The position numbers were made by a program, and so were the translations under genes. From an uncultured Oscillibacter sp. (GTDB taxonomy: Bacteria > Bacillota > Clostridia > Oscillospirales > Oscillospiraceae): DNA of 64,000 nt. A model generated the notes under the pieces. That model saw only the letters and a program-made list of their open reading frames with translations, had not been told where the DNA came from and ran no database searches. Position 1 is the stretch's first letter; each line of letters starts with the position of its first letter. Where the stretch lies: assembly GCA_905200545.1 (NCBI GenBank), contig CAJKKQ010000003.1, forward strand, positions 103,403 through 167,402, given 5' to 3'. Positions 35,042-44,160 of this stretch are shown in pieces.

Positions 35042-35488
35042 ATGCGCGCAGTGGTCACCCGGGTGCACCATGCCTCCGTCACCATTGACGGGAAAATCAA
35101 CGGCCAGATTGGGGAGGGCTTCCTGGTCCTCCTGGGGGTGGGCCCCAACGACACGGCGGAAACCGCCGACAAACTGGCAGACAAGATCTGCAACCTGCGG
35201 ATCTTTGAAGATGAAAATGAGAAAATGAACCGGAACCTGGAGCAGGTGGGCGGCAGCCTCTTGGTGGTCTCCCAGTTCACCCTCTACGCCGACACCTCCT
35301 CCCGCCGCCCCGGCTTCACCGGGGCCGCCAAGCCGGATGTAGCCATTCCCCTCTACGAGCGGTTTATGGCCCACTGCCGGGAGCGGGGCTTCACCGTGGA
35401 ACACGGGGAATTCGGCGCCAAAATGGAAGTGGAATCCCTGAACCACGGCCCCGTTACCATCCTCTTTGACACGGAACAGACCAAGTAA
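35042..35488 (+). CDS. dtd: D-aminoacyl-tRNA deacylase
   Basis: This enzyme hydrolyses D-amino acids (and Gly) mischarged onto tRNA. The 148-residue protein has the family signature MRAVVTRVHHASVTI at the N-terminus, LLVVSQFTLYADTSSRRPGF (the SQFTLY motif) in the middle and LNHGPVTI with the conserved Gly-cis-Pro region near the C-terminus. The start was set at the ATG preceded by GAGGAG. It is followed at 10 bp by a glyoxalase II-like gene. Confidence 0.95.
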   Translation: MRAVVTRVHHASVTIDGKINGQIGEGFLVLLGVGPNDTAETADKLADKICNLRIFEDENEKMNRNLEQVGGSLLVVSQFTLYADTSSRRPGFTGAAKPDVAIPLYERFMAHCRERGFTVEHGEFGAKMEVESLNHGPVTILFDTEQTK

Positions 35489-35498
35489 GGAGCATATC

Positions 35499-36113
35499 AT
35501 GGAGATCAGATCCCTGCAGGTGGGCCCCATCGGCACCAACTGCTACCTTTTGTGCGACGAGACCGCCAAGGTCTGCGCCGTCATCGATCCCGGCGGGGAA
35601 GCATCCCGGGTGGCCGCCGCAGTGGCGGAGACCGGCTGCACCCCCTGCGCCATTTTCCTGACCCACGGCCACTATGACCACACCGGCGCCGTAGCCGCCC
35701 TGCGGGAGAAGTGGCCGGACATCCCCGTATACCTGAACCACAAGGACCAGTACACGGATGATGCTTACGCCATGCAGCTCTTCCCCACCATTCCCGACAC
35801 CGTGGATTACGGGGAAGGGGACACCCTCACCGTCGGCACGCTCACTGTCTCCATCCTGGCCACACCCGGCCACTCGGAGGGATCTGTGACGCTGCGCTGC
35901 GGTGATGTGCTCTTCTGCGGCGACACCCTGTTCGCCGGTTCCTGCGGCCGGACAGACTTCCTGGGCGGCAGCATGACCACCATCCTGGCTTCCCTGCGCC
36001 GTCTGGGCCGGTTGGAGGGGAATCTGAAAGTGCTCCCCGGCCACATGGAACCCTCCGACCTGGACTCGGAGCGCAAGTGGAACCCCTATCTCATGCAGGC
36101 CCTGCGGGCATGA
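35499..36113 (+). CDS. MBL-fold hydrolase, glyoxalase II-like (YcbL type)
   Basis: This 204-residue metal-dependent hydrolase has NCYLL, IDPGGE, the metal motif THGHYDHTG (about residues 54-62), ATPGHSEGS, CGDTLFAGSCGRTDF and a final PGHMEPS. The short form without the C-terminal glutathione-binding domain is the YcbL-like type. AAGGAG precedes the start. It is part of the recJ-rel-dtd-hemZ run. Confidence 0.9.
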   Translation: MEIRSLQVGPIGTNCYLLCDETAKVCAVIDPGGEASRVAAAVAETGCTPCAIFLTHGHYDHTGAVAALREKWPDIPVYLNHKDQYTDDAYAMQLFPTIPDTVDYGEGDTLTVGTLTVSILATPGHSEGSVTLRCGDVLFCGDTLFAGSCGRTDFLGGSMTTILASLRRLGRLEGNLKVLPGHMEPSDLDSERKWNPYLMQALRA

Positions 36114-36129
36114 TATTTGAGGAATTATT

Positions 36130-37599
36130 ATGAAATTGGTACTCAACGGCCATGACGAGCGATATGTTGTGGAGCAGAGCCTCATGGCCCTGTTCCCTGG
36201 CGAACTGCCCGTCTATGAGCCCATCTGTCCCGGAGATGACGACTGGGCTGTGGTCACTCTGGCGGAGGAGACGGAAGGCTGCCGCATCACGGTGGAACTG
36301 GCCTTGGGCGGCAAGTCCGCCTCCCGCACCCTGACCGCGCGCCTTTCCGGCACGGACTTTGAAAAGGAGGGTCAGCGCCGCCACGCCATGGCCCGCTGCT
36401 TTTTCCTGGCGGCCCGGGACGTCACCGGTGCCACGCCTCCCTGGGGCATGCTCACCGGCGTCCGGCCCGACAAACCGGTGACCTGGGCTCTGGCGGAGGG
36501 AAAATCCCCGGAGGAAGCCCGGAAAATGCTGGAGAAGGAGTATTTCGTCACACCGGAGCGCTCCGCCCTGGCCCTGGAGACCGGGGAGACGGCCCTGCGG
36601 GCCATCCGGCGGCTCTCCCCCCGGGACATCGACATCTATGTGGGCATCCCCTTCTGCCCCACCCGCTGCGTGTACTGCTCCTTTGTGAGCCAGTCTGTGG
36701 AAAAAAGCTTTGCCCTGGTACCCCCCTATGTGGAAGCTCTGGCGGCGGAGCTGCGCGCCGGCGGCGAGATGGTCCGCCGGGCAGGGCTGCGGGTGCGCAG
36801 CTTCTACATGGGCGGCGGCACCCCCACCACCTTGACGGCGGAGCAGATGGACACGGTGCTCACCGCCTTTGAATCATCCTTCGACCTTACGGACTGCACG
36901 GAGCGAACGGTGGAGGCCGGCCGGCCGGACACCATCACGCCGGAAAAACTGGCAGTGCTCCGCTCCCACGGGGTAGACCGGGTGTCGGTGAACCCCCAGA
37001 CGCTGGAGGATCGGGTGCTGGCGGCCATCGGCCGCCGCCACACGGCGGAGGATATCCGCCGCGCCATGGACCTGGTGGGCCGATACGGCTTTGCCCATGT
37101 GAACATGGATCTCATCGCGGGGCTGCCGGAGGACACGGCGGAGGGCTTCCGCCGCTCTTTGGACGGCTGCCTCACCATGGGAGCCGATAATATCACCGTC
37201 CACACCCTGGCTCTGAAAAAGGGCAGCCGCATCCTGACGGAGGGGCTGCGGGTCCCCGGACCGGAGACGGTGACGGAAATGCTGGACTACGCCGCTCCCG
37301 TCCTGCGCGGGGCCGGGTATCATCCCTATTACCTCTACCGGCAAAAATACATGTCCGGCAGCTTTGAAAACACCGGCTGGTGCCGTCCCGGAGCGGAGTG
37401 CTGGTACAACGTGGACATCATGTCGGAGCTGTGCTCCATTTTGTCTTTCGGGGCCGGCGGTTCCACCAAGATGGTGGAATTCGGCACCAACCATATCCAG
37501 CGGGTGTTCAACGTGAAGTATCCCAAGGAGTACATCGAGCGGCCGGAGAAGTGCCTTGCCAACCAGGCCGCCTTTGCCGCTTTTTATGAAACACTGTGA
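36130..37599 (+). CDS. hemZ: Coproporphyrinogen dehydrogenase-like radical SAM protein HemZ
   Basis: This 489-residue radical SAM protein has an N-terminal ~160-residue extension (WGMLTGVRPDKPV is the HemZ signature) before the cluster motif CPTRCVYCSF (about residues 176-185). FYMGGGTPTTL, VSVNPQTLEDRVLAAIGRRHT and YYLYRQKYMSGSFENTGWC follow. It is a distant paralogue of hemW at 16665. Gene order dtd-MBL-hemZ is common in Clostridia. Whether it makes haem or acts in another radical pathway is open. Confidence 0.9.
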   Translation: MKLVLNGHDERYVVEQSLMALFPGELPVYEPICPGDDDWAVVTLAEETEGCRITVELALGGKSASRTLTARLSGTDFEKEGQRRHAMARCFFLAARDVTGATPPWGMLTGVRPDKPVTWALAEGKSPEEARKMLEKEYFVTPERSALALETGETALRAIRRLSPRDIDIYVGIPFCPTRCVYCSFVSQSVEKSFALVPPYVEALAAELRAGGEMVRRAGLRVRSFYMGGGTPTTLTAEQMDTVLTAFESSFDLTDCTERTVEAGRPDTITPEKLAVLRSHGVDRVSVNPQTLEDRVLAAIGRRHTAEDIRRAMDLVGRYGFAHVNMDLIAGLPEDTAEGFRRSLDGCLTMGADNITVHTLALKKGSRILTEGLRVPGPETVTEMLDYAAPVLRGAGYHPYYLYRQKYMSGSFENTGWCRPGAECWYNVDIMSELCSILSFGAGGSTKMVEFGTNHIQRVFNVKYPKEYIERPEKCLANQAAFAAFYETL

Positions 37600-37614
37600 A
37601 AGGAGTCTTTCAAC

Positions 37615-38547
37615 ATGCCGTATTCTCTGACACAGATCAACGAAGCCGTCCGCTCTGACCCCAAGGCCTTTGCCCAGGAGTGCGATGAGATTTTCCACCA
37701 GAAGGTGGAAAACGCCGCCCGCAAGATCGCCGAACACCGTACCGAATCCCACGTGATCCTGCTCTCCGGCCCCTCCGGATCCGGCAAGACCACCACGGCC
37801 CTGAAAATTGAAGAGGCTCTGGAGCATATGGGCATTGAGACCCATACCATCTCCATGGACAATTACTTCAACACCATCGACCCGGAGACGGCTCCCCGGA
37901 ACCGGGAGGGCAACATCGACTACGAATCCCCCTTCTGCCTGGATATCGAGCTTTTGAACCGCCACTTCTCCATGCTGGACCGTGGGGAGACCATCCATGT
38001 ACCCAAGTACGAATTCTCCCGGCAGATGCGCTCGGACATTTTGTCCCAGCCGCTGCACCTGGGGCCCGATGAGATGGCCATTTTTGAGGGCATCCACGCG
38101 CTCAACGACATCATTGTGGGCAAGAACCCCCACGCCTTCAAGCTCTACATCGCCGCCCGCTCCAACGTGGTGGATGACGACGGCAGCGTGGTGTTCCAGC
38201 ACCCCTGGCTGCGGCTTTGCCGGCGCATCGTCCGGGACTACAAGTTCCGGGGCAGTGACGCCGCCTTTACCCTGAAGATGTGGGCCAACGTCCGCCGGGG
38301 CGAGAAGCTCTACATCTCTCCCTACAAGGAAAACGCCAATCTGATGTTCGACTCCTCCCTGGCCTGCGAAGTTGCGGTGCTCAAGCCCTTCGTGGTGCCC
38401 CTGCTGGAGGCCATCCCCCGGGGCAAGTACCAGGAGGTGGACGAGATCCTCAAGGCCTATGACCGCATCGAGGCCATGGACGAGAGCTGCATCGCCCCGG
38501 ACTCCCTGGTGCGGGAGTTTATCGGCGGCAGCACATACAGCTACTGA
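37615..38547 (+). CDS. Uridine kinase-like nucleoside kinase
   Basis: This 310-residue P-loop kinase of the phosphoribulokinase/uridine kinase superfamily has Walker A GPSGSGKTT (about residues 52-60), MDNYFNTIDPETAPRN (substrate-binding Asp) and AIFEGIHALND. Related clostridial proteins often carry an N-terminal TGS/threonyl-tRNA-synthetase-like domain that is absent here. Ribosome site AAAGGAG. Probably phosphorylates uridine or cytidine; punA two genes downstream fits nucleoside salvage. Confidence 0.82.
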   Translation: MPYSLTQINEAVRSDPKAFAQECDEIFHQKVENAARKIAEHRTESHVILLSGPSGSGKTTTALKIEEALEHMGIETHTISMDNYFNTIDPETAPRNREGNIDYESPFCLDIELLNRHFSMLDRGETIHVPKYEFSRQMRSDILSQPLHLGPDEMAIFEGIHALNDIIVGKNPHAFKLYIAARSNVVDDDGSVVFQHPWLRLCRRIVRDYKFRGSDAAFTLKMWANVRRGEKLYISPYKENANLMFDSSLACEVAVLKPFVVPLLEAIPRGKYQEVDEILKAYDRIEAMDESCIAPDSLVREFIGGSTYSY

Positions 38548-38571
38548 CCATCCGTCATAAAGGAGGCACCT

Positions 38572-38973
38572 ATGGACGAACAGCTGCGGGAAGTTTTGAA
38601 TCTGGTCCGCCGGACTGCCCGGCAGGCGGGGGATACCGCCGCCGACGCCGCTTACGGCGCAGGCAAAAAGGCGGAGGAGCTTTTGAGCGTGGCCCGGGTG
38701 CGGGCCAAGATCGCGGGACTGGAGGGGGATGTCCGTGAATGCCTCCAGGACGCGGGGGGGCTGCTCTACGCCACCCACACCGGTACCCCCACCGACTCGG
38801 AAGTCCTGCTTGCCAAGCTGGAGGAGATCGACGGCCTCAAGGCCCAGATCCAGGCACTGCGGGAGGAGGAGGCCCGTCTGCGGGGAAAGGAATCCACCCC
38901 CGTGTGCCCCACCTGCGGCGCTCCCAGCCAGGAAGGCGACCTCTACTGCCGCACCTGCGGCGGCAAGCTGTAA
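38572..38973 (+). CDS. Coiled-coil protein with C-terminal zinc ribbon
   Basis: This 133-residue protein has an N-terminal helix (about 1-45), a middle coiled coil (about 85-107) and a C-terminal zinc ribbon CPTCGAPSQEGDLYCRTCGGKL (about 112-133). Such proteins are common hypotheticals in this group. It is flanked within 24 and 12 bp by the kinase and punA, so it is co-transcribed; function unknown. Confidence 0.75.
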   Translation: MDEQLREVLNLVRRTARQAGDTAADAAYGAGKKAEELLSVARVRAKIAGLEGDVRECLQDAGGLLYATHTGTPTDSEVLLAKLEEIDGLKAQIQALREEEARLRGKESTPVCPTCGAPSQEGDLYCRTCGGKL

Positions 38974-38985
38974 GGAGGGCACACC

Positions 38986-39810
38986 ATGGCATATACCCTG
39001 CAGCAGTACCAGGAGAGCGCGGACGTCCTGCGCCAGCACCTGGGGAACTTTTCTCCCCGTTGCCTGGTGATCCTGGGCTCCGGCCTGGGCGCTCTGGCGG
39101 ACGAGGTGGAATCCCCGGTCATGGTGCCCTATGCGGATGTACCCCACATGAAGATCTCCACCGCACCGGATCACGCGGGCCGCTTCGTCTTCGGCCGCCT
39201 TGCCGGGCAGGACGTGGCCGTCATGCAGGGCCGGCTCCACACCTATGAGGGCTGGTCTTTTGCCGACGCGGCCTATCCCGTGGGGCTCATGCGCCTGCTG
39301 GGGGCGGACACCCTGGTGGTCACCAACGCTGCCGGGGCAGTGAACACCACCTTCTCTGCCGGGGACATCATGCTCATCACCGACCATATCAAGCTCTTCG
39401 GCGCCAGCCCCCTGACGGGGCCCAACATCGAGGAGCTGGGCCCCCGGTTCCCGGACATGAGCCATGTCTATACCCCGGCCCTCCAGCAAACTGCCCGGCA
39501 GGCGGCCCAGACGCTGCATATCCCCCTGCGCCAGGGCGTGTACATGTTCTTCCCCGGCCCCCAATACGAAACGCCTGCCGAGGTGCGTGCCGCCCGGATC
39601 CTGGGGGCGGACGCGGTGGGCATGTCCACTGTACCGGAGGCCATCGCCGCGGCCCACTGCGGCATGGATGTGCTGGGCTTCACCCTGTGCACCAACATGG
39701 CCGCCGGGGTGCTGGACCAACCTCTTTCCGGGGAGGAGGTCATTGCCGCGGCCGCGGCAGCCGGCCCCCGGTTCACCGCCCTGGTGAAGGCGTGCCTGGA
39801 GCGGTTATAA
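38986..39810 (+). CDS. punA: Purine-nucleoside phosphorylase
   Basis: This enzyme splits purine nucleosides with phosphate to base plus ribose-1-phosphate. The 274-residue length and motifs match the trimeric low-molecular-mass PNP class: ILGSGLGALAD, MQGRLHTYEG (catalytic His), VTNAAGAVN (purine site), GPQYETPAE and VGMSTVPEAIAA. The ribosome site AAGGAGG sits between it and the Zn-ribbon gene. Confidence 0.94.
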   Translation: MAYTLQQYQESADVLRQHLGNFSPRCLVILGSGLGALADEVESPVMVPYADVPHMKISTAPDHAGRFVFGRLAGQDVAVMQGRLHTYEGWSFADAAYPVGLMRLLGADTLVVTNAAGAVNTTFSAGDIMLITDHIKLFGASPLTGPNIEELGPRFPDMSHVYTPALQQTARQAAQTLHIPLRQGVYMFFPGPQYETPAEVRAARILGADAVGMSTVPEAIAAAHCGMDVLGFTLCTNMAAGVLDQPLSGEEVIAAAAAAGPRFTALVKACLERL

Positions 39811-39894
39811 AGCCTACCCGGCCGCATAAGTTCAAAGAGAGGGCCCTGCGTCTCTCTTTGCGTATTCTTTTGATGATTTCGAGGTAAACTCCCC

Positions 39895-41511
39895 ATGTCA
39901 AATCGTGAAAAAAAGCAGTCTTTCCTGGGCGGCGCCGCCATTCTGGCCGCCGCTGTGGCCATTGTGAAAATCATCGGCGCCATTTATAAGATTCCCCTGG
40001 GCAACATCATCGGCGACGAGGGCAAGGCCCATTTCACCGTTGCCTACAACATCTACAACCTGCTTTTGACCATTTCCACTGCCGGACTGCCTCTGGCCAT
40101 CTCCAAGCTCACCAGCGAGGCCCATGCCCTGGGCCGGGAGAACGAAAAGCGCAAGATCTTCCGCACTGCCATCTGGCTGTTCTTCGGCCTGGGGCTGGTG
40201 TTCTCCCTGTTTATGTTCTTCGGCTCCGCCCAGCTGGCGTCCTTCATGAACGACGACCTGGCCTTCTGGTCTATCCGGGCCCTGTCTCCGGCAGTGTTCT
40301 GCGTGTGCCTTCTGGCCTGCATGCGGGGCTACACCCAAGGTCAGGGGAACATGACCCCCACCGCCGTCAGCCAGATCCTGGAGGCTTTGTGCAAGCTGGG
40401 CATCGGCTTGTCCCTGGCCTGGTACTTCCTGCAGCTGGGCAAGGGCGTGGAGATCAGCGCCGCCGGTGCCATCCTGGGCGTCACCGTGGGCACGGTGCTC
40501 TCCATGGTGTTTTTGATCTTCTACCTGCTGCGCCACCGGGACCGGACGGAATCTCTGGACGTACCGGAGAGCAGCAGCACACTGATGAAGAAAGTCTTGA
40601 TGATCGGCGTGCCCATCACATTGAGCAACTCCGCCATGAGCATCATCACCCTCATTGACTCCAAGATCGTCCTGGGCCGGCTGGAGACCATTTCCTCCCT
40701 GCTGACGGAAACTCCCACCGCCTTGTACGGGCAGTACACCTTCGGCATGGACCTGATTAATCTGCCCCCCTCCTTTGTCTATCCCGTCACCATGAGCCTG
40801 ATCCCCTTTGCGGCGGCGGCCATGGCCCGGAAGGACAGTGCCGGGGCCAACCGCATCATCTCCTCCGCCTTCCGGCTCATTGCCATTCTGGCCATCCCGG
40901 CAGGCGTGGGGCTCAGCGTCCTCTCCGGCCCCATTTTGCTGATGCTCTATCCCGCCCAGCAGGACGCCGCCATTGCCGCAGGCCCCCACCTGCAGGTGCT
41001 GGGCATTGCCTGCATCTTCATCTGCCTTATGACCCTCACCAATGCCATTTTGCAGTCCTACGGCCATGAGCGCATCCCCATCTGCACCATGATCGCAGGC
41101 GGCGTGGTAAAGATTGTCATGAACTACGTTCTGGTGGGCAACCCGGATATCAACATCCACGGCGCCCCCATCTCCACCTTGTGCTGCTACCTGGTGATCT
41201 CCGGGTTGAACCTCTTCTTTGTGTGGAAATACTCTCCGGAAAAGCCCCACTACCTCCAGTTGTTCACCAAACCCGTCGTCGCCTCCGTTCTCATGGGCGG
41301 CGCCGCCTGGGCGGTCTACGGCTTTGTGGATCGGGCCCTCTCCGGCGGCCATTCCGCATACAGTGCCAACGCCCTGGCTACCCTGGTGGGCATCGGCGCC
41401 GGCGTGGTGGTGTACTTCATCCTGGTGATCGCCCTGCGGATCCTCCGGGCGGAGGATCTCAAATCCGTCCCCTACGGCGCCAGGATTATAAAACTTTTAC
41501 ACTTAAAGTAA
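39895..41511 (+). CDS. SpoVB/YabM-like polysaccharide flippase (MATE/MOP family)
   Basis: This 538-residue membrane protein has about 14 hydrophobic segments and the MurJ/SpoVB-like N-terminal pattern GGAAILAAAVAIVKIIGAIYKIPLG with a following GKAHFTVAYNIYNLLLTIST. Members flip lipid-linked wall precursors; SpoVB acts in spore-cortex synthesis. It heads the block that in Bacillus subtilis runs yabM-yabN(mazG)-yabO-yabP-yabQ-divIC-yabR, so YabM is the positional equivalent. Confidence 0.88.
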   Translation: MSNREKKQSFLGGAAILAAAVAIVKIIGAIYKIPLGNIIGDEGKAHFTVAYNIYNLLLTISTAGLPLAISKLTSEAHALGRENEKRKIFRTAIWLFFGLGLVFSLFMFFGSAQLASFMNDDLAFWSIRALSPAVFCVCLLACMRGYTQGQGNMTPTAVSQILEALCKLGIGLSLAWYFLQLGKGVEISAAGAILGVTVGTVLSMVFLIFYLLRHRDRTESLDVPESSSTLMKKVLMIGVPITLSNSAMSIITLIDSKIVLGRLETISSLLTETPTALYGQYTFGMDLINLPPSFVYPVTMSLIPFAAAAMARKDSAGANRIISSAFRLIAILAIPAGVGLSVLSGPILLMLYPAQQDAAIAAGPHLQVLGIACIFICLMTLTNAILQSYGHERIPICTMIAGGVVKIVMNYVLVGNPDINIHGAPISTLCCYLVISGLNLFFVWKYSPEKPHYLQLFTKPVVASVLMGGAAWAVYGFVDRALSGGHSAYSANALATLVGIGAGVVVYFILVIALRILRAEDLKSVPYGARIIKLLHLK

Positions 41512-41602
41512 GGTACACCCATTGATGAGGCCGCCTGAACCCCGAAAAAGCCAAAAAATCAGGCGGTTTCACGATGAATTTTCTTGCAAAGGCAGATGTC
41601 TT

Positions 41603-42409
41603 ATGGTAGATTTTCAATGTAAGGAATCCTATGACTACGAGGACTTTCTGGAGATCATGCGCCTGCTGCGCTCGCCCGGGGGCTGCCCCTGGGACGCGCA
41701 GCAGACCCACGCCTCCATTCGACGGAATTTTCTGGAAGAAACGTACGAGACCCTGGACGCCATCGACCGGGACGACCCCGCTGCCATGTGCGAGGAGCTG
41801 GGAGACGTTTTGATGCAGGTGGTGTTCCACGCCATCATGGAGGAGGAGCGGGGCCGCTTCACCATGGCGGACGTGGTGGACGGTGTGGCCAAGAAGCTGG
41901 TCTATCGGCACCCCCACGTCTTCGGCGGCACCATGCAGGCGGACACCAGCGATCAGGTGCTGGTAAACTGGGAGATCCTCAAGCGCAAGGAAAAAGGACA
42001 GGCCTCCACTGCCGATGCTGTGGAATCCGTTCCCCACACCCTGCCCGCCCTTTGGCGGGCGGAGAAGGTGCAGAGCAAAACCGCCAAGGCCGGATTCGAC
42101 TGGGACAACGCCCTGGGGGCCCTCACCAAGCTGGAGGAGGAGGTCCGGGAGCTGCGGGAGGCACTGGAAGCCCAGCGGGACATGGACGCTCCCCACGGCG
42201 TCCGGGAAGAGCTGGGGGACACCCTCTTTGCCGCAGCCAAGGTCTGCCAGATGACCGGCGCCGATCCGGAGGATGCCCTCCATCGGGCCTGCGACAAATA
42301 CGCGGACACCTTCCGCAAAGTGGAAACTCTGGCGGACAAGCCCCTTGCCGAATATACGGAGGAGGAACTGGTGGCACTGTGGAAAGCCGCCAAAGCCCAA
42401 CGGTCTTAA
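41603..42409 (+). CDS. mazG: Nucleoside triphosphate pyrophosphohydrolase MazG
   Basis: This 268-residue enzyme hydrolyses nucleoside triphosphates to monophosphates. It has two MazG repeats: the first with CPWDAQQTHASIRRNFLEETYE and EELGDVLMQVVFH (EExxE...ExxD metal site), the second around LEEEVRELREAL and EELGDTLFAAAKV. The start MVDFQCKESYD is chosen because an upstream in-frame ATG would give an atypical leader. It lies 91 bp after the flippase gene, as in the yabM-yabN arrangement. Confidence 0.93.
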   Translation: MVDFQCKESYDYEDFLEIMRLLRSPGGCPWDAQQTHASIRRNFLEETYETLDAIDRDDPAAMCEELGDVLMQVVFHAIMEEERGRFTMADVVDGVAKKLVYRHPHVFGGTMQADTSDQVLVNWEILKRKEKGQASTADAVESVPHTLPALWRAEKVQSKTAKAGFDWDNALGALTKLEEEVRELREALEAQRDMDAPHGVREELGDTLFAAAKVCQMTGADPEDALHRACDKYADTFRKVETLADKPLAEYTEEELVALWKAAKAQRS

Positions 42410-42469
42410 ACGCCGACAAGCGCGTTAAGAATAAATTTGTTGACAACATTTTATAGGAGGAACTCATCC

Positions 42470-42745
42470 ATGAACAAAGCTGAACTCATCAACGCCGTGG
42501 CCGCTTCTGCCGAGGTCTCCAAGAAGGACGCCGAGGCTGTCGTTACCGCTACTTTCAACGCCATCACCGAGGCCCTGACCCAGGGCGAGAAGGTGCAGCT
42601 GGTGGGCTTCGGCTCCTTTGAGGTGAAGAAGCGCGCCGAGCGCATCGGCCGCAACCCCAAGACCAAGGAGTCCATCCAGATTCCCGCTTCCGTGGTGCCC
42701 GTGTTCAAGGCCGGCAAGGCCCTGAAGGACGCCGTGGCCAAGTAA
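42470..42745 (+). CDS. hup: DNA-binding protein HU
   Basis: This 91-residue histone-like protein bends and compacts DNA. It has [22 protein letters not shown], the core [21 protein letters not shown] and the beta-arm segment ending [22 protein letters not shown] precedes the start. Insertion of hup between mazG and rqcP is typical of many Clostridia. Confidence 0.96.
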   Translation: MNKAELINAVAASAEVSKKDAEAVVTATFNAITEALTQGEKVQLVGFGSFEVKKRAERIGRNPKTKESIQIPASVVPVFKAGKALKDAVAK

Positions 42746-42764
42746 GTTTCCCTTTTGGATCAAC

Positions 42765-42798
42765 GACTGCCGGCACCGGGGTGCCGGCAGTCCTGTTT
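42765..42798 (+). terminator. Terminator-like hairpin after hup
   Basis: The stem ACTGCCGGCACC/GGTGCCGGCAGT is followed by CCTGTTTTG. Its 3' side abuts the rqcP ribosome site (GGAGG), so it may attenuate rather than fully end transcription. Confidence 0.7.
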
Positions 42799-42810
42799 TG
42801 GAGGTAACCC

Positions 42811-43056
42811 ATGCGTCTTGACAAATATCTCAAGGTCTCCCGCCTCATCAAGCGCCGGACTGTAGCCAACGAGGCCTGCGACAACGGTCTGGTGACCGTC
42901 AACGGCAAACCTGCCCGGGCCTCCTATGAGGTGCAGGTGGGGGACCGGATTTCCATGCAGTTCGGCGTGCGCTCCGTCACGGTGGAGGTGCTCTCCGTCC
43001 AGGAGACCGTCCGCCAGGCGGACGCGGCGGCGCTGTACCGGGAAGTCGGCCGGTAA
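42811..43056 (+). CDS. rqcP: S4-domain ribosome quality-control protein RqcP (YabO)
   Basis: This 81-residue S4 RNA-binding protein begins MRLDKYLKVSRLIKRRTVANEAC, with GLVTVNGKPARASYEVQVGD. In B. subtilis the orthologue in the same gene position works with RqcH in alanine tailing of stalled nascent chains. Length and context match. Confidence 0.92.
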   Translation: MRLDKYLKVSRLIKRRTVANEACDNGLVTVNGKPARASYEVQVGDRISMQFGVRSVTVEVLSVQETVRQADAAALYREVGR

Positions 43057-43104
43057 TATTTCCCTGCTCCTCCCCATATAGTGGACACAAGGGGAGGGAC
43101 GCGC

Positions 43105-43386
43105 ATGAACGACTACAACACGGTCCCCCAGGCGGCGCACCGCCTGGAGCTGACGGGCCGGGAACATCTCACGGTCTCCGGCGTGGAGGATGTGGAACGC
43201 TTTGACGAGACCGGCATCATCATGTCCACCGCCGCCGGGGTTCTGGTGGTCACCGGAGAGAACCTGCACATCGACAAGCTGTCCCTGGACGGCGGGGAGC
43301 TGCATGTGGACGGACGCATCGACTCCATTGCCTATGAAGAGGGAGAGGCGGAGCGCCCGGGCTTTTTCCGCCGGCTCCTGGGGTGA
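43105..43386 (+). CDS. yabP: Sporulation protein YabP
   Basis: This 93-residue beta-rich protein matches YabP/YqfC (HRLELTGREHLTVSGVEDVERFDE, GVLVVTGENLHIDKLSLDGGELHVDGRI). YabP is under sporulation control and is needed for spore formation in B. subtilis. The start MNDYNTVPQ has GGGGAGGG. The stop overlaps the region of the yabQ start. Confidence 0.9.
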   Translation: MNDYNTVPQAAHRLELTGREHLTVSGVEDVERFDETGIIMSTAAGVLVVTGENLHIDKLSLDGGELHVDGRIDSIAYEEGEAERPGFFRRLLG

Positions 43387-43391
43387 GCTCC

Positions 43392-44132
43392 ATGGGAATC
43401 AACATCTCCCAGCAGCTGACCCTGTTCGGCCAGTCCATCCTGCTGGGCGTGGCCGCAGCCCTGGTGTACGATCTGCTGCGGGCTTTCCGGGTGCGGATCC
43501 CGCGCCTGACCGCCGCGCTGGACGTATGCTTTTGCCTGCTGCTGATCGTGTCGGTGTTTTTATTCGTACTGCACCAGGCCCAGGGACAGCTGCGGGGCTA
43601 TGTGCTGCTGGGATCCGCCGGCGGCGCCGTCCTCTATTTCACGCTGCCGGCCCCCTTTTTGCGCCCGGTGTGGGATTTCTGGTGCGGAAGCGTCCTGTTT
43701 TTGCTGCACCTCCTTTGGCAGCCGGTCCTCTCTGCCGGACATCTATGCAAAAAAATATTTATTCGGGGAAAAAACCTCTTTTATTTTGCAGGAAAGTGTT
43801 ATACAATAACAAAAGGCGGAGATTCCGGCCATTATCACAAAGGAGGCGCCGGCTATGGCACAAAAACGCGGCAGAAACAAAAAGCAGCACGTCCGCGCCG
43901 GTGTCCTGACCAAGTTCGTGATTCTGGCCCTGTTGGCCGGTCTGGGCTGGCAGTTGCTGCAGCTCAAAGGTCAGGTGGAGCAGGCCCAGGGACAGCGGAC
44001 CGCACTGGAACAGCAGGTCAACGCCCTGCAGGAGGAAAACGACACCCTGGAGGCAGACATCGCCGAGGGTGCCACCCAGGAAAAGATGGAAGACCTGGCC
44101 CGGGAGAAACTGGGCGTGGTCTCCCCCAATGA
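43392..44132 (+). CDS. yabQ: Sporulation membrane protein YabQ (unusually long C-terminal reading)
   Basis: Residues 1-135 match YabQ: several membrane segments (LFGQSILLGVAAALVYDLLRAFR; CFCLLLIVSVFLFVL; LLGSAGGAVLYF) and the cytoplasmic KNLFYFAGKCYTI end, where most homologues finish soon after. Here the frame stays open for about 90 more codons, reading through the first 278 bases of divIC in another frame; that tail is low-complexity and arginine/glycine-rich. Either the stop has been lost, or a frameshift lies near 43800. The start ATG follows GGGGTGAG. Confidence 0.75.
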   Translation: MGINISQQLTLFGQSILLGVAAALVYDLLRAFRVRIPRLTAALDVCFCLLLIVSVFLFVLHQAQGQLRGYVLLGSAGGAVLYFTLPAPFLRPVWDFWCGSVLFLLHLLWQPVLSAGHLCKKIFIRGKNLFYFAGKCYTITKGGDSGHYHKGGAGYGTKTRQKQKAARPRRCPDQVRDSGPVGRSGLAVAAAQRSGGAGPGTADRTGTAGQRPAGGKRHPGGRHRRGCHPGKDGRPGPGETGRGLPQ

Positions 44133-44160
44133 GCGTGTGTTTTACGATGTGAGCAACTGA
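43855..44160 (+). CDS. divIC: Septum formation initiator DivIC/FtsB
   Basis: This 101-residue bitopic division protein has a basic cytoplasmic N-terminus, one membrane segment (FVILALLAGLGWQLL, about residues 21-36) and a coiled coil (about 37-70), ending in EKLGVVSPNERVFYDV, the FtsB/DivIC C-terminal motif. AAAGGAGG precedes the start. It follows yabQ as in B. subtilis. Confidence 0.92.
   Translation: MAQKRGRNKKQHVRAGVLTKFVILALLAGLGWQLLQLKGQVEQAQGQRTALEQQVNALQEENDTLEADIAEGATQEKMEDLAREKLGVVSPNERVFYDVSN

Noticed and set aside
36874..39720. A 948-codon minus-strand frame opposite hemZ, the kinase and punA
   Set aside because: It covers several clear plus-strand genes; high GC leaves the complementary frame open by chance.
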